Below are positions 33,787 to 41,554 of a stretch of 64,000 nucleotides of DNA, piece by piece. Location: positions 1-64,000 of the forward strand of contig NZ_JOHR01000013.1 of assembly GCF_000719775.1 (NCBI RefSeq), in the 5' to 3' direction. Origin of the DNA: Streptomyces sp. NRRL F-5135 (GTDB lineage: Bacteria; Actinomycetota; Actinomycetes; Streptomycetales; Streptomycetaceae). Under the pieces are notes generated by a model. That model made no database searches. It saw nothing but the letters and a program-made list of their open reading frames with translations, and had not been told where the DNA came from. A program made the position numbers and the translations under genes. Each line of letters opens with the position of its first letter. Position 1 is the stretch's first letter.

Positions 33787-34478
33787 ACGAAGTTCACGTC
33801 ACTGCACAGGAAGTACGTCTGGTCCATGTGCGACGCCTGCCAGATCGTGTAGACCACGTGGCGTCCGCTGTACCCCGACGTGGAGACGTCGATGTTGTAG
33901 TTCTGGCTGGGGGCGTACCTGTCGGTGCGCTTGACCAGCTGCATGTCACTCCACTTCAGCGCCTGCTTGCTGGGGTCGACGCCCTGCCGGCTGACGTAGA
34001 CCAGGAAGTAGTCCGCGCCGTGGCTGGCCTGGTCGTAGAGCTTCACCGTGAAGTTGCCGCGGATGTCCGTGGTCTTCCACGCGCCGACGGTGTCCAGCGA
34101 GTTGTAGCGCCCGCCCTCGGTGCGACCGCCGCTGCAGAGCTGACCGTCCGGGACGGCCGCGGGGAAGTTGCCGGCGGAGCCGTTGCGGTAGAGACCGTTC
34201 CAGTTCCACATGGCGTTCGGGTCGGCCTGCCACGCCTGCCAGCACATGGGGTCGAGCTGCGCCATCGCGGGGTTCTGGAAGTCGCTGCCCCAGCGCTGCC
34301 AGCAGCCGTAGTTGCGCGAGGCCGGGTCGATGACGGACCCGTGCGCGGAGGCGGTGCCGGCCGAGGTCACCGAGGCGACCAGGCAGAACAGCGCGACGGA
34401 TAACAGACTGACGAAGTGCGACAGCCGACGGGGCCGTGCCCCGCCGCGCGCACGCTTGTTCCGATCATGACAATACAT
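33783..34478 (-). CDS. Secreted AA10 lytic polysaccharide monooxygenase (single domain)
   Basis: A 231-aa copper oxidase that cleaves chitin or cellulose chains. A long signal peptide with basic start and hydrophobic core ends at T-A-S-A, so the mature protein begins HGSVIDPASRNYGCWQRW: the N-terminal His and the second His in IWQASHMDQTYFLC form the copper histidine brace. The mature chain is a single AA10 domain of about 185 residues with no binding module. The ATG at 34478 has GGAG 8 bases upstream. A perfect CebR box lies 37 bases upstream, which suggests induction by cello-oligosaccharides and hence a cellulose-related role. Confidence 0.95.
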   Translation of the reverse strand: MYCHDRNKRARGGARPRRLSHFVSLLSVALFCLVASVTSAGTASAHGSVIDPASRNYGCWQRWGSDFQNPAMAQLDPMCWQAWQADPNAMWNWNGLYRNGSAGNFPAAVPDGQLCSGGRTEGGRYNSLDTVGAWKTTDIRGNFTVKLYDQASHGADYFLVYVSRQGVDPSKQALKWSDMQLVKRTDRYAPSQNYNIDVSTSGYSGRHVVYTIWQASHMDQTYFLCSDVNFV

Positions 34479-34514
34479 GGGGGATCTCCATTTCCGGTTG
34501 TGGGGGATCCGGCA

Positions 34515-34528
34515 TGGGAGCGCTCCCA
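34515..34528. promoter_or_regulatory. CebR operator upstream of the LPMO gene
   Basis: TGGGAGCGCTCCCA is the exact 14-bp palindrome recognised by the cellobiose/cellotriose-responsive repressor CebR in Streptomyces. It is 37 bases upstream of the LPMO start. Confidence 0.92.
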
Positions 34529-34715
34529 TATTACCGCCGTGTTGCGGACCGGTACAGCCTCCGCGCTACGCGAATCGGGGGAAGCGGTCGGGCCGGACCG
34601 CCCCCTCGGATCACCGGGCCGACCGCCCCCGGACAGCGGCGTCGGTAGCGGAGGCCGACAGCGACGCACGGACCACCGCCGGACAGCTCACGGGCGTCCG
34701 CGAGAAGAGGGCGCC

Positions 34716-35789
34716 CTACGCGGAGAGAACGTCGCCGGCCCGCCGGGCGGCGACGGCGAGGCGGGTGTCCTCCTCGACCAGGTCGGCGTTGACGGCTCCC
34801 GCCACGCGGGCCCCCGCGGCGGCGGAACCGATCACCTGCTCCACCACGTTCGCGAGGTTGCCGGCCACCCACACCCCCGGTACGGCGGTCCGTCCGGTGG
34901 CGTCGGCCGCGACGTAACTCCCGATCACGGCTCCGCCCACCTCCTGCACGACCGGTTCCAGGCCGAGGCCGGCCAGGAGGCCGGCGCGGGCGGTGAACCG
35001 CGGCGCGACGACCAGGGCCCGGCAGTCGAGCACGGTGCCGGACGCCAGCCGTACGCCCGTCAGCCTGCCGCCGCCGTCCTCCCGCTCCAGCGCGGCGACC
35101 TCTCCGTCCACCACCGCGATGCCACGGGCGGCCAGCCGCTCGTAATCGTCGTCGCCCGGCTCGGGAGTCGTGTGGAGGAAGAGAGTGACGTTCTCGCTCC
35201 ACTGCCGCCACAGCAGAGCCTGGTGCACCGCCAGGGGCCCGGTCGCCAGCACGCCGATCGCCTGGTCGCGCACTTCCCAGCCGTGGCAGTAGGGGCAGTG
35301 GAGGACATCCGTTCCCCACAGTTCGGCCAGACCGGGCACCTTGGGCAGCTCGTCCACCAGGCCCGTGGCCACCAGCAGCCGTCTGGCGCGGACCGCGTCG
35401 CCGTCCGCGAGCCGGACGGTGAACCCCGCCGCGCCCCCTTCGACCGCCGAGTCCCGCCCGGCCGCCGAGTCCCCTTTGCCCGCCGCGTCCCGTTCGACGG
35501 TGACCACCTGGCCGTGCCTGATCTGTACGCCGTAGGCCCGCGCCTCCTCGCGTCCGGCCGTCAGGAGTTCACCGGGAGGGGTGTTCTCCCGGCCGAGATA
35601 GTTGTGGACCCCGTCCGCGGGGGCGTTGCGCGGCTCGCCGCCGTCGATGACGAGCACCGACCGCCGGGCCCGGCCCAGGGCGAGCGCCCCGCCCAGTCCG
35701 GCGGCACCTCCACCGATCACCACCACGTCGTAACCCCGGCCACCGCCGTCCGGCAGGCCGTCGGCGTTCCGCATTGTGGGCTCACTCAT
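34716..35789 (-). CDS. Thioredoxin-reductase-like FAD/NAD(P) oxidoreductase
   Basis: A 357-aa flavoprotein: FAD-binding YDVVVIGGGAAGLGGALALGRARRSVLVIDGG (about residues 20-50), a redox pair in LHCPYCHGWEVRDQAIGVL (C-x-x-C, about 172) and the closing FAD loop PGVWVAGNLANVVEQVIGSAAAGA (about 313-336). It is the thioredoxin-reductase-like class without a linked thioredoxin; partners may be thiol oxidases of natural-product or stress pathways. GGAGG is about 10 bases before the ATG. It is divergent from the sigma factor gene. Confidence 0.9.
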   Translation of the reverse strand: MSEPTMRNADGLPDGGGRGYDVVVIGGGAAGLGGALALGRARRSVLVIDGGEPRNAPADGVHNYLGRENTPPGELLTAGREEARAYGVQIRHGQVVTVERDAAGKGDSAAGRDSAVEGGAAGFTVRLADGDAVRARRLLVATGLVDELPKVPGLAELWGTDVLHCPYCHGWEVRDQAIGVLATGPLAVHQALLWRQWSENVTLFLHTTPEPGDDDYERLAARGIAVVDGEVAALEREDGGGRLTGVRLASGTVLDCRALVVAPRFTARAGLLAGLGLEPVVQEVGGAVIGSYVAADATGRTAVPGVWVAGNLANVVEQVIGSAAAGARVAGAVNADLVEEDTRLAVAARRAGDVLSA

Positions 35790-36001
35790 GTGCGCCACCT
35801 CCTCATGACCGCAATGTGCGCCCACCCGCCCCCGGACGACAAACATCTTTGCCGGTATGGCAAGCTCCGGCCCGGGCCGGACGAGCACCGGGGCGATTCG
35901 GTTCTGTGACAACCCTCACGCCGCTTCCCCGGTCCTCCGTGTCGACCGAATACTCCTTGCGGGGCGTATGTCGGGTGTACCGAGAGATCCGGGAGTGGCT
36001 G

Positions 36002-36499
36002 TTGACCGTCGAGGAGTTCGAGGAGTTCTACGCCCAGACGGTCGCGCGGCTCACGGGGCAGCTGTACGTGATGCTCGGTGACCTGTACGAGGCACAGGAC
36101 GTCGTACAGGAGGCGTTCGTCAAGGGCTGGAGCCGGCGACGGCAGATCGACCGGGAGGGCCGGCCGGAGGCGTGGATCCGCACGGTCGCCTGGCGCCTGG
36201 CGGTGAGCCGGTGGCGGCTGCGGCGACGGAGCGCCGACGCGTGGAAGCTCAGCGGTGCGCCGCCGCACGTCGCCGGACCCGAACCGGAGCAGGTCGTGCT
36301 GGTCGAGGCATTGCGCGAGCTGCCCGCCCAGCAGCGCCGCACCCTGACTCTGCACTACTTGTGCGATTTGACCGTTGACCAGATAGCGGGCGAGACAGGC
36401 TTGTCGGCGAGCACCGTCAAGACGCACCTGAGCCGGGGGCGCAAGGCGCTCGCCCACCGCCTGGACGACCCGAGCATGGAGGAGGCGCCCGGTGTCTGA
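36002..36499 (+). CDS. ECF-like RNA polymerase sigma factor (SigE family)
   Basis: A 165-aa two-domain sigma factor. Region 2 is EEFYAQTVARLTGQLYVMLG with DLYEAQDVVQEAFVKGW (about residues 6-38) and PEAWIRTVAWRLAVSRWR; region 4 is LRELPAQQRRTLTLHYLCDL, then TVDQIAGETGLSASTVKTHLSRGRKAL (about 103-150). The TTG at 36002 has GGGAG 6 bases upstream; a GTG at 35975 in frame would add nine residues. The downstream membrane protein gene overlaps by 8 bases and is a plausible anti-sigma partner, although it lacks a recognised anti-sigma domain. Confidence 0.92.
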   Translation: MTVEEFEEFYAQTVARLTGQLYVMLGDLYEAQDVVQEAFVKGWSRRRQIDREGRPEAWIRTVAWRLAVSRWRLRRRSADAWKLSGAPPHVAGPEPEQVVLVEALRELPAQQRRTLTLHYLCDLTVDQIAGETGLSASTVKTHLSRGRKALAHRLDDPSMEEAPGV

Positions 36500-36959
36500 A
36501 CCCGAGGACCCGCTGCGGTCCCTGTTCCGGCAGGCGGCCGACACCGGGCGGAGCAGGGCCGTGACCGCGCCGCCGCCCGTCATCACCGAGCGCGGGCGCC
36601 GGGAGCGCAGGCGCCGCGTGGGCGCGGTGGTGGCGGTATGCCTGGCGTTCGGCGGCGGGGCGGCGACCGCCACCGCGTTCCTGCCCGGCGACCCGGTGTC
36701 CGCGGGCCCGGCCGACGGCCCCGTCCCGAGCGGACCGCCGGAGACCGGCCCGTCGCCCGGGCCCAGCGCCTCCAGCAGCTATCCCACCCCGGACAGCACG
36801 GTCCCGCCCCCGCCCGCACCTCCGCCGTCGAGCACGGGCTCACCGAGCGGATCGCCCAGCGGATCACCGAGCAGGGGGGCCGCGGACCCGCCGGACACCG
36901 GGCCGCCTAACACCGACGCGCCGGACGCCGACCGTACGTCCACCGCGTCACCGCCCTGA
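36492..36959 (+). CDS. Single-pass membrane protein coupled to the sigma factor
   Basis: A 155-aa protein of unknown family. It has a short cytoplasmic part (about 1-42, ending in the basic cluster ERGRRERRRR), one membrane helix (VGAVVAVCLAFGGGAATATAFL, about 43-64) and an extracytoplasmic Pro/Ser/Gly-rich disordered tail. The gene overlaps the sigma factor gene by 8 bases (GTG start at 36492), so it is likely its regulator or sensor; no zinc-binding anti-sigma motif is visible, so this rests on position and topology. A CAGCCC repeat follows the stop (about 36964-36998). Confidence 0.75.
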   Translation: MSEPEDPLRSLFRQAADTGRSRAVTAPPPVITERGRRERRRRVGAVVAVCLAFGGGAATATAFLPGDPVSAGPADGPVPSGPPETGPSPGPSASSSYPTPDSTVPPPPAPPPSSTGSPSGSPSGSPSRGAADPPDTGPPNTDAPDADRTSTASPP

Positions 36960-37107
36960 TCAGGCCCAGCCACAGCCCCAGCCCCAGCCCCAGCCCCTGA
37001 CCGAACTGCTCTCCCCTCGTTCCCTCGCACTCGCTCTCCCCGAAAACCGCGGACCGCCATCGGCCGGCCCGCCCGGCCGACACCCGCCCGTCCGCAAGGA
37101 GTCCGAC

Positions 37108-38379
37108 ATGCCCGCCACGCCCCCCGATCTGCGTGAGCGCACCCCCGCAGCCAAAGGCACCGAGAACCGGGCCCGGGCCCTTCGCCGCCCCCCGAACCCG
37201 GCCGGACAGGCGCCTCCTGTGCGCAAGGGGCTGCGCGGCCGGCTGGCCTGGCGCCCGAGCCCGGCCGACCGGGACGTCCTCTGGCTGTATCTGCTGACCC
37301 GAATATCCATATGGGTGACGGCCTACTGCGCCCGCTGGCTGTTTCCCTCCAACTCGAAAACCCGGGACTCCGGCCCGGTCCTCACGCCGTTCGAGCACTG
37401 GGACTGGGTGCACTTCCTGGGCATCGCGCGCGACGGCTACTTCCCCGACCAGGCAGGGCCCTGGCTCCGGGAGTGGGACAACCGGGAGGCCTTCTTCCCG
37501 GGCTTCCCCCTCACGCTGCGCGCGGTCCACGTCATCGTGCCGAACTGGACGCTCGCCGGCCTGCTGATCTCCTTCGTCGCCGGCGCCGTCGCCGTACTGG
37601 CCCTGGCCCGTATCGCCCGGCACCACCTGCCCGACGCCGGGGCGGGACAGCGCACGGTCCTGTTCTTCCTGCTCTCCCCCTGCGCCGTCTTCCTCGCCGT
37701 CGGCTACACCGAGGCGCTCTTCCTGGCGCTGGCCCTGCCCGCCTGGCTCGCCGCGCAACGCGCCCACTGGCCGCTGGCCATGACGCTGGCGGCCCTGGCC
37801 ACCGCCGTACGCGTCAGTGGCCTGTTCCTCGCCGCGGCCCTCGCCACGCACTTCCTCCTCACCCTCCGCACCACCCGGAACTGGCGCCAACTGCCCTGGC
37901 TGGCCCTGCCCGCGGCCCCCGCGTTCCTCTACAGCTGGTACCTGCAGTCCCACACCGGCGACTGGATGGCCTGGAAGCACGCCGAGGAGCGCGGCTGGTA
38001 CCGCACCTTCCACACCCCCTGGGAGGCCTGGTCCAACACCTGGCGCAACGCCTTCGACCAGGCCCAGAGCACCGGGTACGCCTTCATGTTCCAGGCCGAA
38101 CTCGCCGCGATGCTCATCGGTCTGGCACTGTTCGCGCTGCTGGCGTGGAAACGCCGCTGGCCCGAGGCCGTCTACATAGGACTCAGCCTGTGCGCCCTGG
38201 GCACCTCGTACTGGTACACGTCCATCCCCCGCGCCGGCCTCCTGTGGTGGCCCCTGTGGATCACCCTGGCCGCCTGGAGCCTGCGCAGCCCCCGCGTCAA
38301 AACCGCCTACCTCTGCCTGGTCGCCCCAGTGAGCACGGTGTTCGCCCTGGCCTTCCTGACGGGCCGCTGGACGGGCTGA
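37108..38379 (+). CDS. Polytopic mannosyltransferase-family protein (PIG-V-like, GT-C)
   Basis: A 423-aa integral membrane glycosyltransferase with about nine membrane segments. The first extracytoplasmic loop holds FEHWDWVHFLGIARDGYFPD (about residues 91-110), containing the acidic motif expected of polyprenyl-phosphate-mannose-dependent GT-C enzymes, and then WDNREAFFPGFPLTLR. It probably adds mannose on the outer face of the membrane; the acceptor is unknown. AAGGAG lies 6 bases before the ATG. It stands alone after the sigma/membrane pair. Confidence 0.87.
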   Translation: MPATPPDLRERTPAAKGTENRARALRRPPNPAGQAPPVRKGLRGRLAWRPSPADRDVLWLYLLTRISIWVTAYCARWLFPSNSKTRDSGPVLTPFEHWDWVHFLGIARDGYFPDQAGPWLREWDNREAFFPGFPLTLRAVHVIVPNWTLAGLLISFVAGAVAVLALARIARHHLPDAGAGQRTVLFFLLSPCAVFLAVGYTEALFLALALPAWLAAQRAHWPLAMTLAALATAVRVSGLFLAAALATHFLLTLRTTRNWRQLPWLALPAAPAFLYSWYLQSHTGDWMAWKHAEERGWYRTFHTPWEAWSNTWRNAFDQAQSTGYAFMFQAELAAMLIGLALFALLAWKRRWPEAVYIGLSLCALGTSYWYTSIPRAGLLWWPLWITLAAWSLRSPRVKTAYLCLVAPVSTVFALAFLTGRWTG

Positions 38380-38821
38380 CGACGTACGAAGGCAACCGGT
38401 GCGCCACGACGGCGGCCGTGACGGAGGCCGGGCCGCCTGATGCGGGACATGATCGCCTCCCCGGCAGGACACCCCTTCCGCATGGGTCGTACCGCCCGGC
38501 AGCGCCGACCGCTGAGCAGGCCGGTCGCCCCACCGGGCGAGGCCGGCGGGGCGAGACCCCGTGGAGACGGGACATGAGGTGTGCGGTACCCGTTCATGTC
38601 CGAGGGCGCCGCCAGGTCCCCGCCGCACGCGGGGGTCCGACCCGGGTCCCCGCCACGCGGGCCACAGCGCCCGGCAGTAGGCTGCGAGGCCGTGACCTGA
38701 TCGGCACGCTCCCGCTGCCCCTCGGCGTCGCCGGGCACGAGGGCTCCACCGTCATTGTCGGCCTCAACGGTCCGCGCCTGCCGCGCGAGGCCGCCCGGCC
38801 CCGATTCGCCAAGGACACCGC
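38380..38821. other. Gap before the ferredoxin-like gene
   Basis: A 442-bp stretch. The right half contains a small reading frame (38574-38825, listed separately); the left half is GC-rich with an imperfect hairpin around 38518-38545 and no recognised element. Confidence 0.45.
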
Positions 38822-38825
38822 GTGA
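38574..38825 (+). CDS. Small open frame coupled to the ferredoxin-like gene, uncertain
   Basis: An 83-codon frame that ends in a GTGA overlap with the next gene, the arrangement expected of a coupled cistron. The N-terminal half is Arg-rich and not convincing; the C-terminal half (DLIGTLPLPLGVAGHEGSTV, then IVGLNGPRLPREAARPRF) looks like the edge of a folded protein. I do not recognise it; it could be the 3' remnant of a larger gene or non-coding. Confidence 0.3.
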   Translation: MRCAVPVHVRGRRQVPAARGGPTRVPATRATAPGSRLRGRDLIGTLPLPLGVAGHEGSTVIVGLNGPRLPREAARPRFAKDTA

Positions 38826-39229
38826 ACATACGCAACCGCCGTGCCGCCCCCGGGCCGGGGGCGGCACGGCCCACCGTCACCGTCTGCCGCGGCTGCTGCT
38901 GCGGCACTCCCAAAGTCCCCGGTCTCGATCACACCGCCCAGCTCCGCGAACTGCGCCAAGCCCTCGACGCCACGGCCACCGTACGAGTCGTCGATTGCCT
39001 CGACGCGTGCGAGCGCGCCAACGTCATCGTCGTCCAGCCCTCCGCCGAGGGCCGTGGAAACGGCGGGCGGCCCGTCTGGCTCGGCCTGGTCAACGACCCC
39101 GACGCCACCGCCGACATCACCACGTGGGTCAAGGGCGGTGGACCTGGCGTCACCGACCCGCCCGACATCCTCGACCTGTACGCCTTCCAGCCCTCGCGCC
39201 GCGTCCGCGCGGAACTCCACGACGAGTAG
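38822..39229 (+). CDS. Small (2Fe-2S) ferredoxin-like protein (DUF1636 type)
   Basis: A 135-aa protein with a thioredoxin-like ferredoxin pattern: VTVCRGCCCGTPKVPG (about residues 19-34) and VVDCLDACERANVIVV (about 55-70), which give the spaced cysteines that could bind a [2Fe-2S] cluster. The remainder is GGRPVWLGLVNDPDAT and a helical end. Homologues commonly sit near cobalamin or cobalt genes; none is visible here, so the role stays open. GTG start within a GTGA overlap with the preceding small frame. Confidence 0.82.
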   Translation: MNIRNRRAAPGPGAARPTVTVCRGCCCGTPKVPGLDHTAQLRELRQALDATATVRVVDCLDACERANVIVVQPSAEGRGNGGRPVWLGLVNDPDATADITTWVKGGGPGVTDPPDILDLYAFQPSRRVRAELHDE

Positions 39230-39346
39230 CGAGCGCCGCGCCCTTGCGCGTCAGCCAAGGCTCAGCAGGAGCTCGCCGCAAGCCTGCTCGCACGAACGGC
39301 ACGCCTCGGCGCACAGCCGGGCAGAGCTCGTGCGTGACCGAGGAGT

Positions 39347-39880
39347 TCAGTGGTAGGCGTGGACGACGGCATGGCCCTTGCCGCGGCCGATCATCCACTT
39401 GTTCACCGGCGCGGTGATCAGGAACGCCACCACGAAGCCACCCAGCAGTGACGACCAGAACAGCCCCTCACTCAGGTGGGCGTCCATCGCCCCGGGCACC
39501 AGCGCGATGATGCCGTTGTCGACCAGCTCCATCACGGCGATCGACACCGTGTCGGCGGCCAGCGCCACCTTGAGCGCGGCGGTGAAGTCCAGGCCCGCCC
39601 GGCGGACCGCGAAGAGCGTGAACGAGTAGCCGAAAACGAACGCCAGCACGATCGCGGCCGCCATCGTCCGGCCGTTGCCCCACGCCAGCGCCGTGCCGAT
39701 GACCATGCCGAGGATCTCGCCGATGGCGCACCCGGTCAGGCAGTGCAAGGTCGCCTTCGCGGCCATCGGCCAAGAGGCCCCCTGGTGGTGGGCGTGGCCC
39801 TTGTACGCGCCGTGGCCCCCGGGGCCGGCATGCGCGGCATGCCCGTGGGTTTCGGTGTGGTGGTGCGCGCCGTGATCCAT
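39347..39880 (-). CDS. DUF4396 membrane protein with His-rich N-terminus
   Basis: A 177-aa membrane protein with about four helices. The N-terminal 37 residues are rich in His (MDHGAHHHTETHGHAAHAG and HAHHQG), suited to metal binding. The DUF4396 core follows: KATLHCLTGCAIGEILGMVIG (C-x-x-x-C in the first helix, about 43-63), then FVFGYSFTLFAVRRAGL and SIAVMELVDNGIIALVPGAM. A CsoR-like dyad lies 65 bases upstream, so a role in copper handling is plausible but inferred. ATG start at 39880. Confidence 0.88.
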   Translation of the reverse strand: MDHGAHHHTETHGHAAHAGPGGHGAYKGHAHHQGASWPMAAKATLHCLTGCAIGEILGMVIGTALAWGNGRTMAAAIVLAFVFGYSFTLFAVRRAGLDFTAALKVALAADTVSIAVMELVDNGIIALVPGAMDAHLSEGLFWSSLLGGFVVAFLITAPVNKWMIGRGKGHAVVHAYH

Positions 39881-40319
39881 GACCGTCCTCCCCGACTTCC
39901 ATCCCGTACGGGAGACCGTTCCCGGCCCCCACGCGAGCAACTGTATACCCCGAGGGGGTATTCATCCAGGGGTCACGGTAGGCCAAGCGCCTTCTGCGGC
40001 GTCGCCGGGTCCCCCTCAGGAGCGACAGGACTGCGCCGCCGGCTCGTTCGGACACGTACTTGAGGGGCCTCTCAGCACGGGTAGCCTTCCGCACCGTGCG
40101 CGGTGTCCGCGACGGCCACCGCGGGGCCGGGCACCAGGGCGGCGGGCACGGTGAGGACAGCGGTGACCAGGGCGCCTCTGCGACGGCCTCCATGCAGGTC
40201 CGCCGAGTTCAGTGGTCGTGGCGATGGGAGGTGCGGTGATGCCCAAGGTGGCAGGATCACGACATCGATCGGCGGATTTTGTGTTCCGGACGCCGTTGTA
40301 GCCGCTCTAGGTTCGGTTC
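39881..40319. other. Gap between divergent DUF4396 and hydrolase-like genes
   Basis: This 439-bp region contains the CsoR-like operator (39945-39961). A minus-strand frame around 40072-40200 reads like a signal peptide (R-R-R-G-A-L-V-T-A-V-L then A-V-A-V-A-D-T-A-H) and stops after about 40 codons, perhaps the remnant of a secreted protein gene. No intact gene was found. Confidence 0.5.
39945..39961. promoter_or_regulatory. CsoR-like copper operator
   Basis: ATACCCCGAGGGGGTAT contains the perfect inverted repeat ATACCCC/GGGGTAT with a 3-bp spacer, the form expected for copper-sensing CsoR proteins. It is positioned 65 bases upstream of the DUF4396 gene. Confidence 0.7.
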
Positions 40320-41171
40320 ATGGCAGAGATCAGCTACCGGACGGCCGACGACTGTGCCCTGCACGCCACCGTCATAGGAGAAGGCCAAGCCCTTGTCCTC
40401 ATGCACGCCGGCGGCCCCGACCACACGAGCATGCTTCCCCTGGCCGAACGGCTCGCGGACCGCCACATGGTCATACTGCCCGACCTGCGAGGCTACGGCC
40501 GTTCGGTCTGCAGGGACCCGGCCCGCCACACCTGGACCCAGTACACCAAGGATGTGATCTGCCTCCTGGACCACATTGGTCTCCCCGATGCCGTACTCGC
40601 CGGAGCGGGCCTTGGCTCCACGATCGCGCTCAGGACTGCAGCCGCACACCCGGACCGGGTGAGAGCCGCCGTGTTGATCGGGGTGGAGGACATCGAGGAC
40701 GACGAATCGAAGGACGCCGAGATCCGCTTCCTTGATGCGTTCGCCGCCCGCGTTGCGGCCGACGGCATCGAGGCCGGTTGGGAGCCCATACTCGCCGATT
40801 TCCCGCCCGTTGTCGGGGCCATGGTGCGCGACGCCATCCCCCGTTCGGATCCCGCCAGCATCGTGGCCGCAGCCGCCATCGGCCACGACCGCTCATTCCG
40901 AAGCATCAGCGAACTCGCCGGGATCACCGTGCCGACCCTCGTCTTCCCCGGCACCGACCCACGTCACCCCACCGCTCTTGCCGAAGAGGCCGCCGGCACC
41001 CTCCCCAACGGCCAGTTGGCCATGGTCCAGATCGGCAACGACCTTCAGACGCCCGAAGACCTCGCCTGCGCCATCGCTCCCGCGATTCGTGAATTCCTCC
41101 GGTCACCTGTCCGGGCCGACAGCCGCTCCTCCGACCGGCCGAGCCCGGGACCGGCACGAGGTGACCGTTGA
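40320..41171 (+). CDS. Alpha/beta-hydrolase-fold protein lacking the serine nucleophile
   Basis: A 283-aa protein with the alpha/beta-hydrolase order: VIGEGQALVLMHAGGPDHTSM (oxyanion loop, about 18-38), VILPDLRGYGRSV (about 50-62) and a nucleophile elbow reading VLAGAGLGSTIALRTA (about 91-106), then a cap region and ITVPTLVFPGTDPRHP (about 203-218). The elbow is G-A-G-L-G instead of G-x-S-x-G, so the catalytic Ser is replaced by Gly, and no clear C-terminal catalytic His follows. It may be a binding protein or a lyase-like member. Its stop overlaps the recombinase remnant as TGATG. No ribosome site is obvious. Confidence 0.85.
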   Translation: MAEISYRTADDCALHATVIGEGQALVLMHAGGPDHTSMLPLAERLADRHMVILPDLRGYGRSVCRDPARHTWTQYTKDVICLLDHIGLPDAVLAGAGLGSTIALRTAAAHPDRVRAAVLIGVEDIEDDESKDAEIRFLDAFAARVAADGIEAGWEPILADFPPVVGAMVRDAIPRSDPASIVAAAAIGHDRSFRSISELAGITVPTLVFPGTDPRHPTALAEEAAGTLPNGQLAMVQIGNDLQTPEDLACAIAPAIREFLRSPVRADSRSSDRPSPGPARGDR

Positions 41172-41284
41172 TGAGCACGCTCGCCCTGCGCGCGGACGCA
41201 GCCATGACCGCCGTCCCGCGGCGGCTCGGACACTCCTCGATCCGCGTCACGTCGGACATCCGCCCCACCCAGGACGCTGCCTGA
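41171..41284 (+). pseudogene. Remnant of a tyrosine-recombinase (integrase) C-terminus
   Basis: The 37 codons include AVPRRLGHSSIRVTSDI, the conserved L-G-H-S-S-x-x-x-T box with the second catalytic His of tyrosine recombinases, but the following Y-x-H-V with the nucleophile Tyr is lost (R-P-T-Q-D-A-A, stop). The rest of the integrase is absent. The position, about 100 bp from the 3' end of tRNA-Thr, is where integrases of tRNA-targeting elements lie. Confidence 0.8.
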
Positions 41285-41321
41285 CGGCATGTTCCCAGGT
41301 TGTTCCCATCCGCTCACGCAG

Positions 41322-41350
41322 AAGGCCCCCGCGATCTTCGCGGGGGCCTT
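41322..41350 (-). terminator. Terminator downstream of tRNA-Thr
   Basis: AAGGCCCCCGCGA (41322-41334) and TCGCGGGGGCCTT (41338-41350) form a perfect 13-bp stem with a 3-nt loop, 30 bases after the tRNA 3' end on the minus strand. Confidence 0.85.
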
Positions 41351-41380
41351 CTGTTCGAACTGTTTTCCCTGGTCAGAGGG

Positions 41381-41457
41381 TGGAGCCGCCTTCGGGATTC
41401 GAACCCGAGACCTACGCATTACGAGTGCGTTGCTCTGGCCAACTGAGCTAAGGCGGC
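41381..41457 (-). tRNA. tRNA-Thr (anticodon CGU)
   Basis: Read on the minus strand, the 77 nt fold as a standard cloverleaf: acceptor GCCGCCT/AGGCGGC, D-arm GCTCAGTTGG, anticodon stem ACGCA/TGCGT with loop CTCGTAA (anticodon CGT), T-arm TCGGGTTCGAATCCCGA, discriminator T and an encoded CCA (41381-41383). Confidence 0.97.
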
Positions 41458-41554
41458 TTGCCTGCCGCACCATCGTGCGATCTGCGGCGCGCCCAAGTCT
41501 ACACAGTTTCCGGGGGTGCTCCGTACACGCCCGGTCCGGAGCGGTTGTCGCAGG

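Noticed and set aside
35908..35955. Autoregulatory ECF promoter upstream of the sigma factor gene
   Set aside because: A GACAACC-like -35 is present, but a matching -10 at 16-17 bp spacing is not; the resemblance is too weak to call.
38380..38573. Possible cobalamin riboswitch upstream of the ferredoxin-like gene
   Set aside because: Fragments resemble parts of the consensus (a CCGGTGCG stretch, GAGCAGG...CCGG), but order and spacing do not give the conserved core or B12 box, so the call is not supported.
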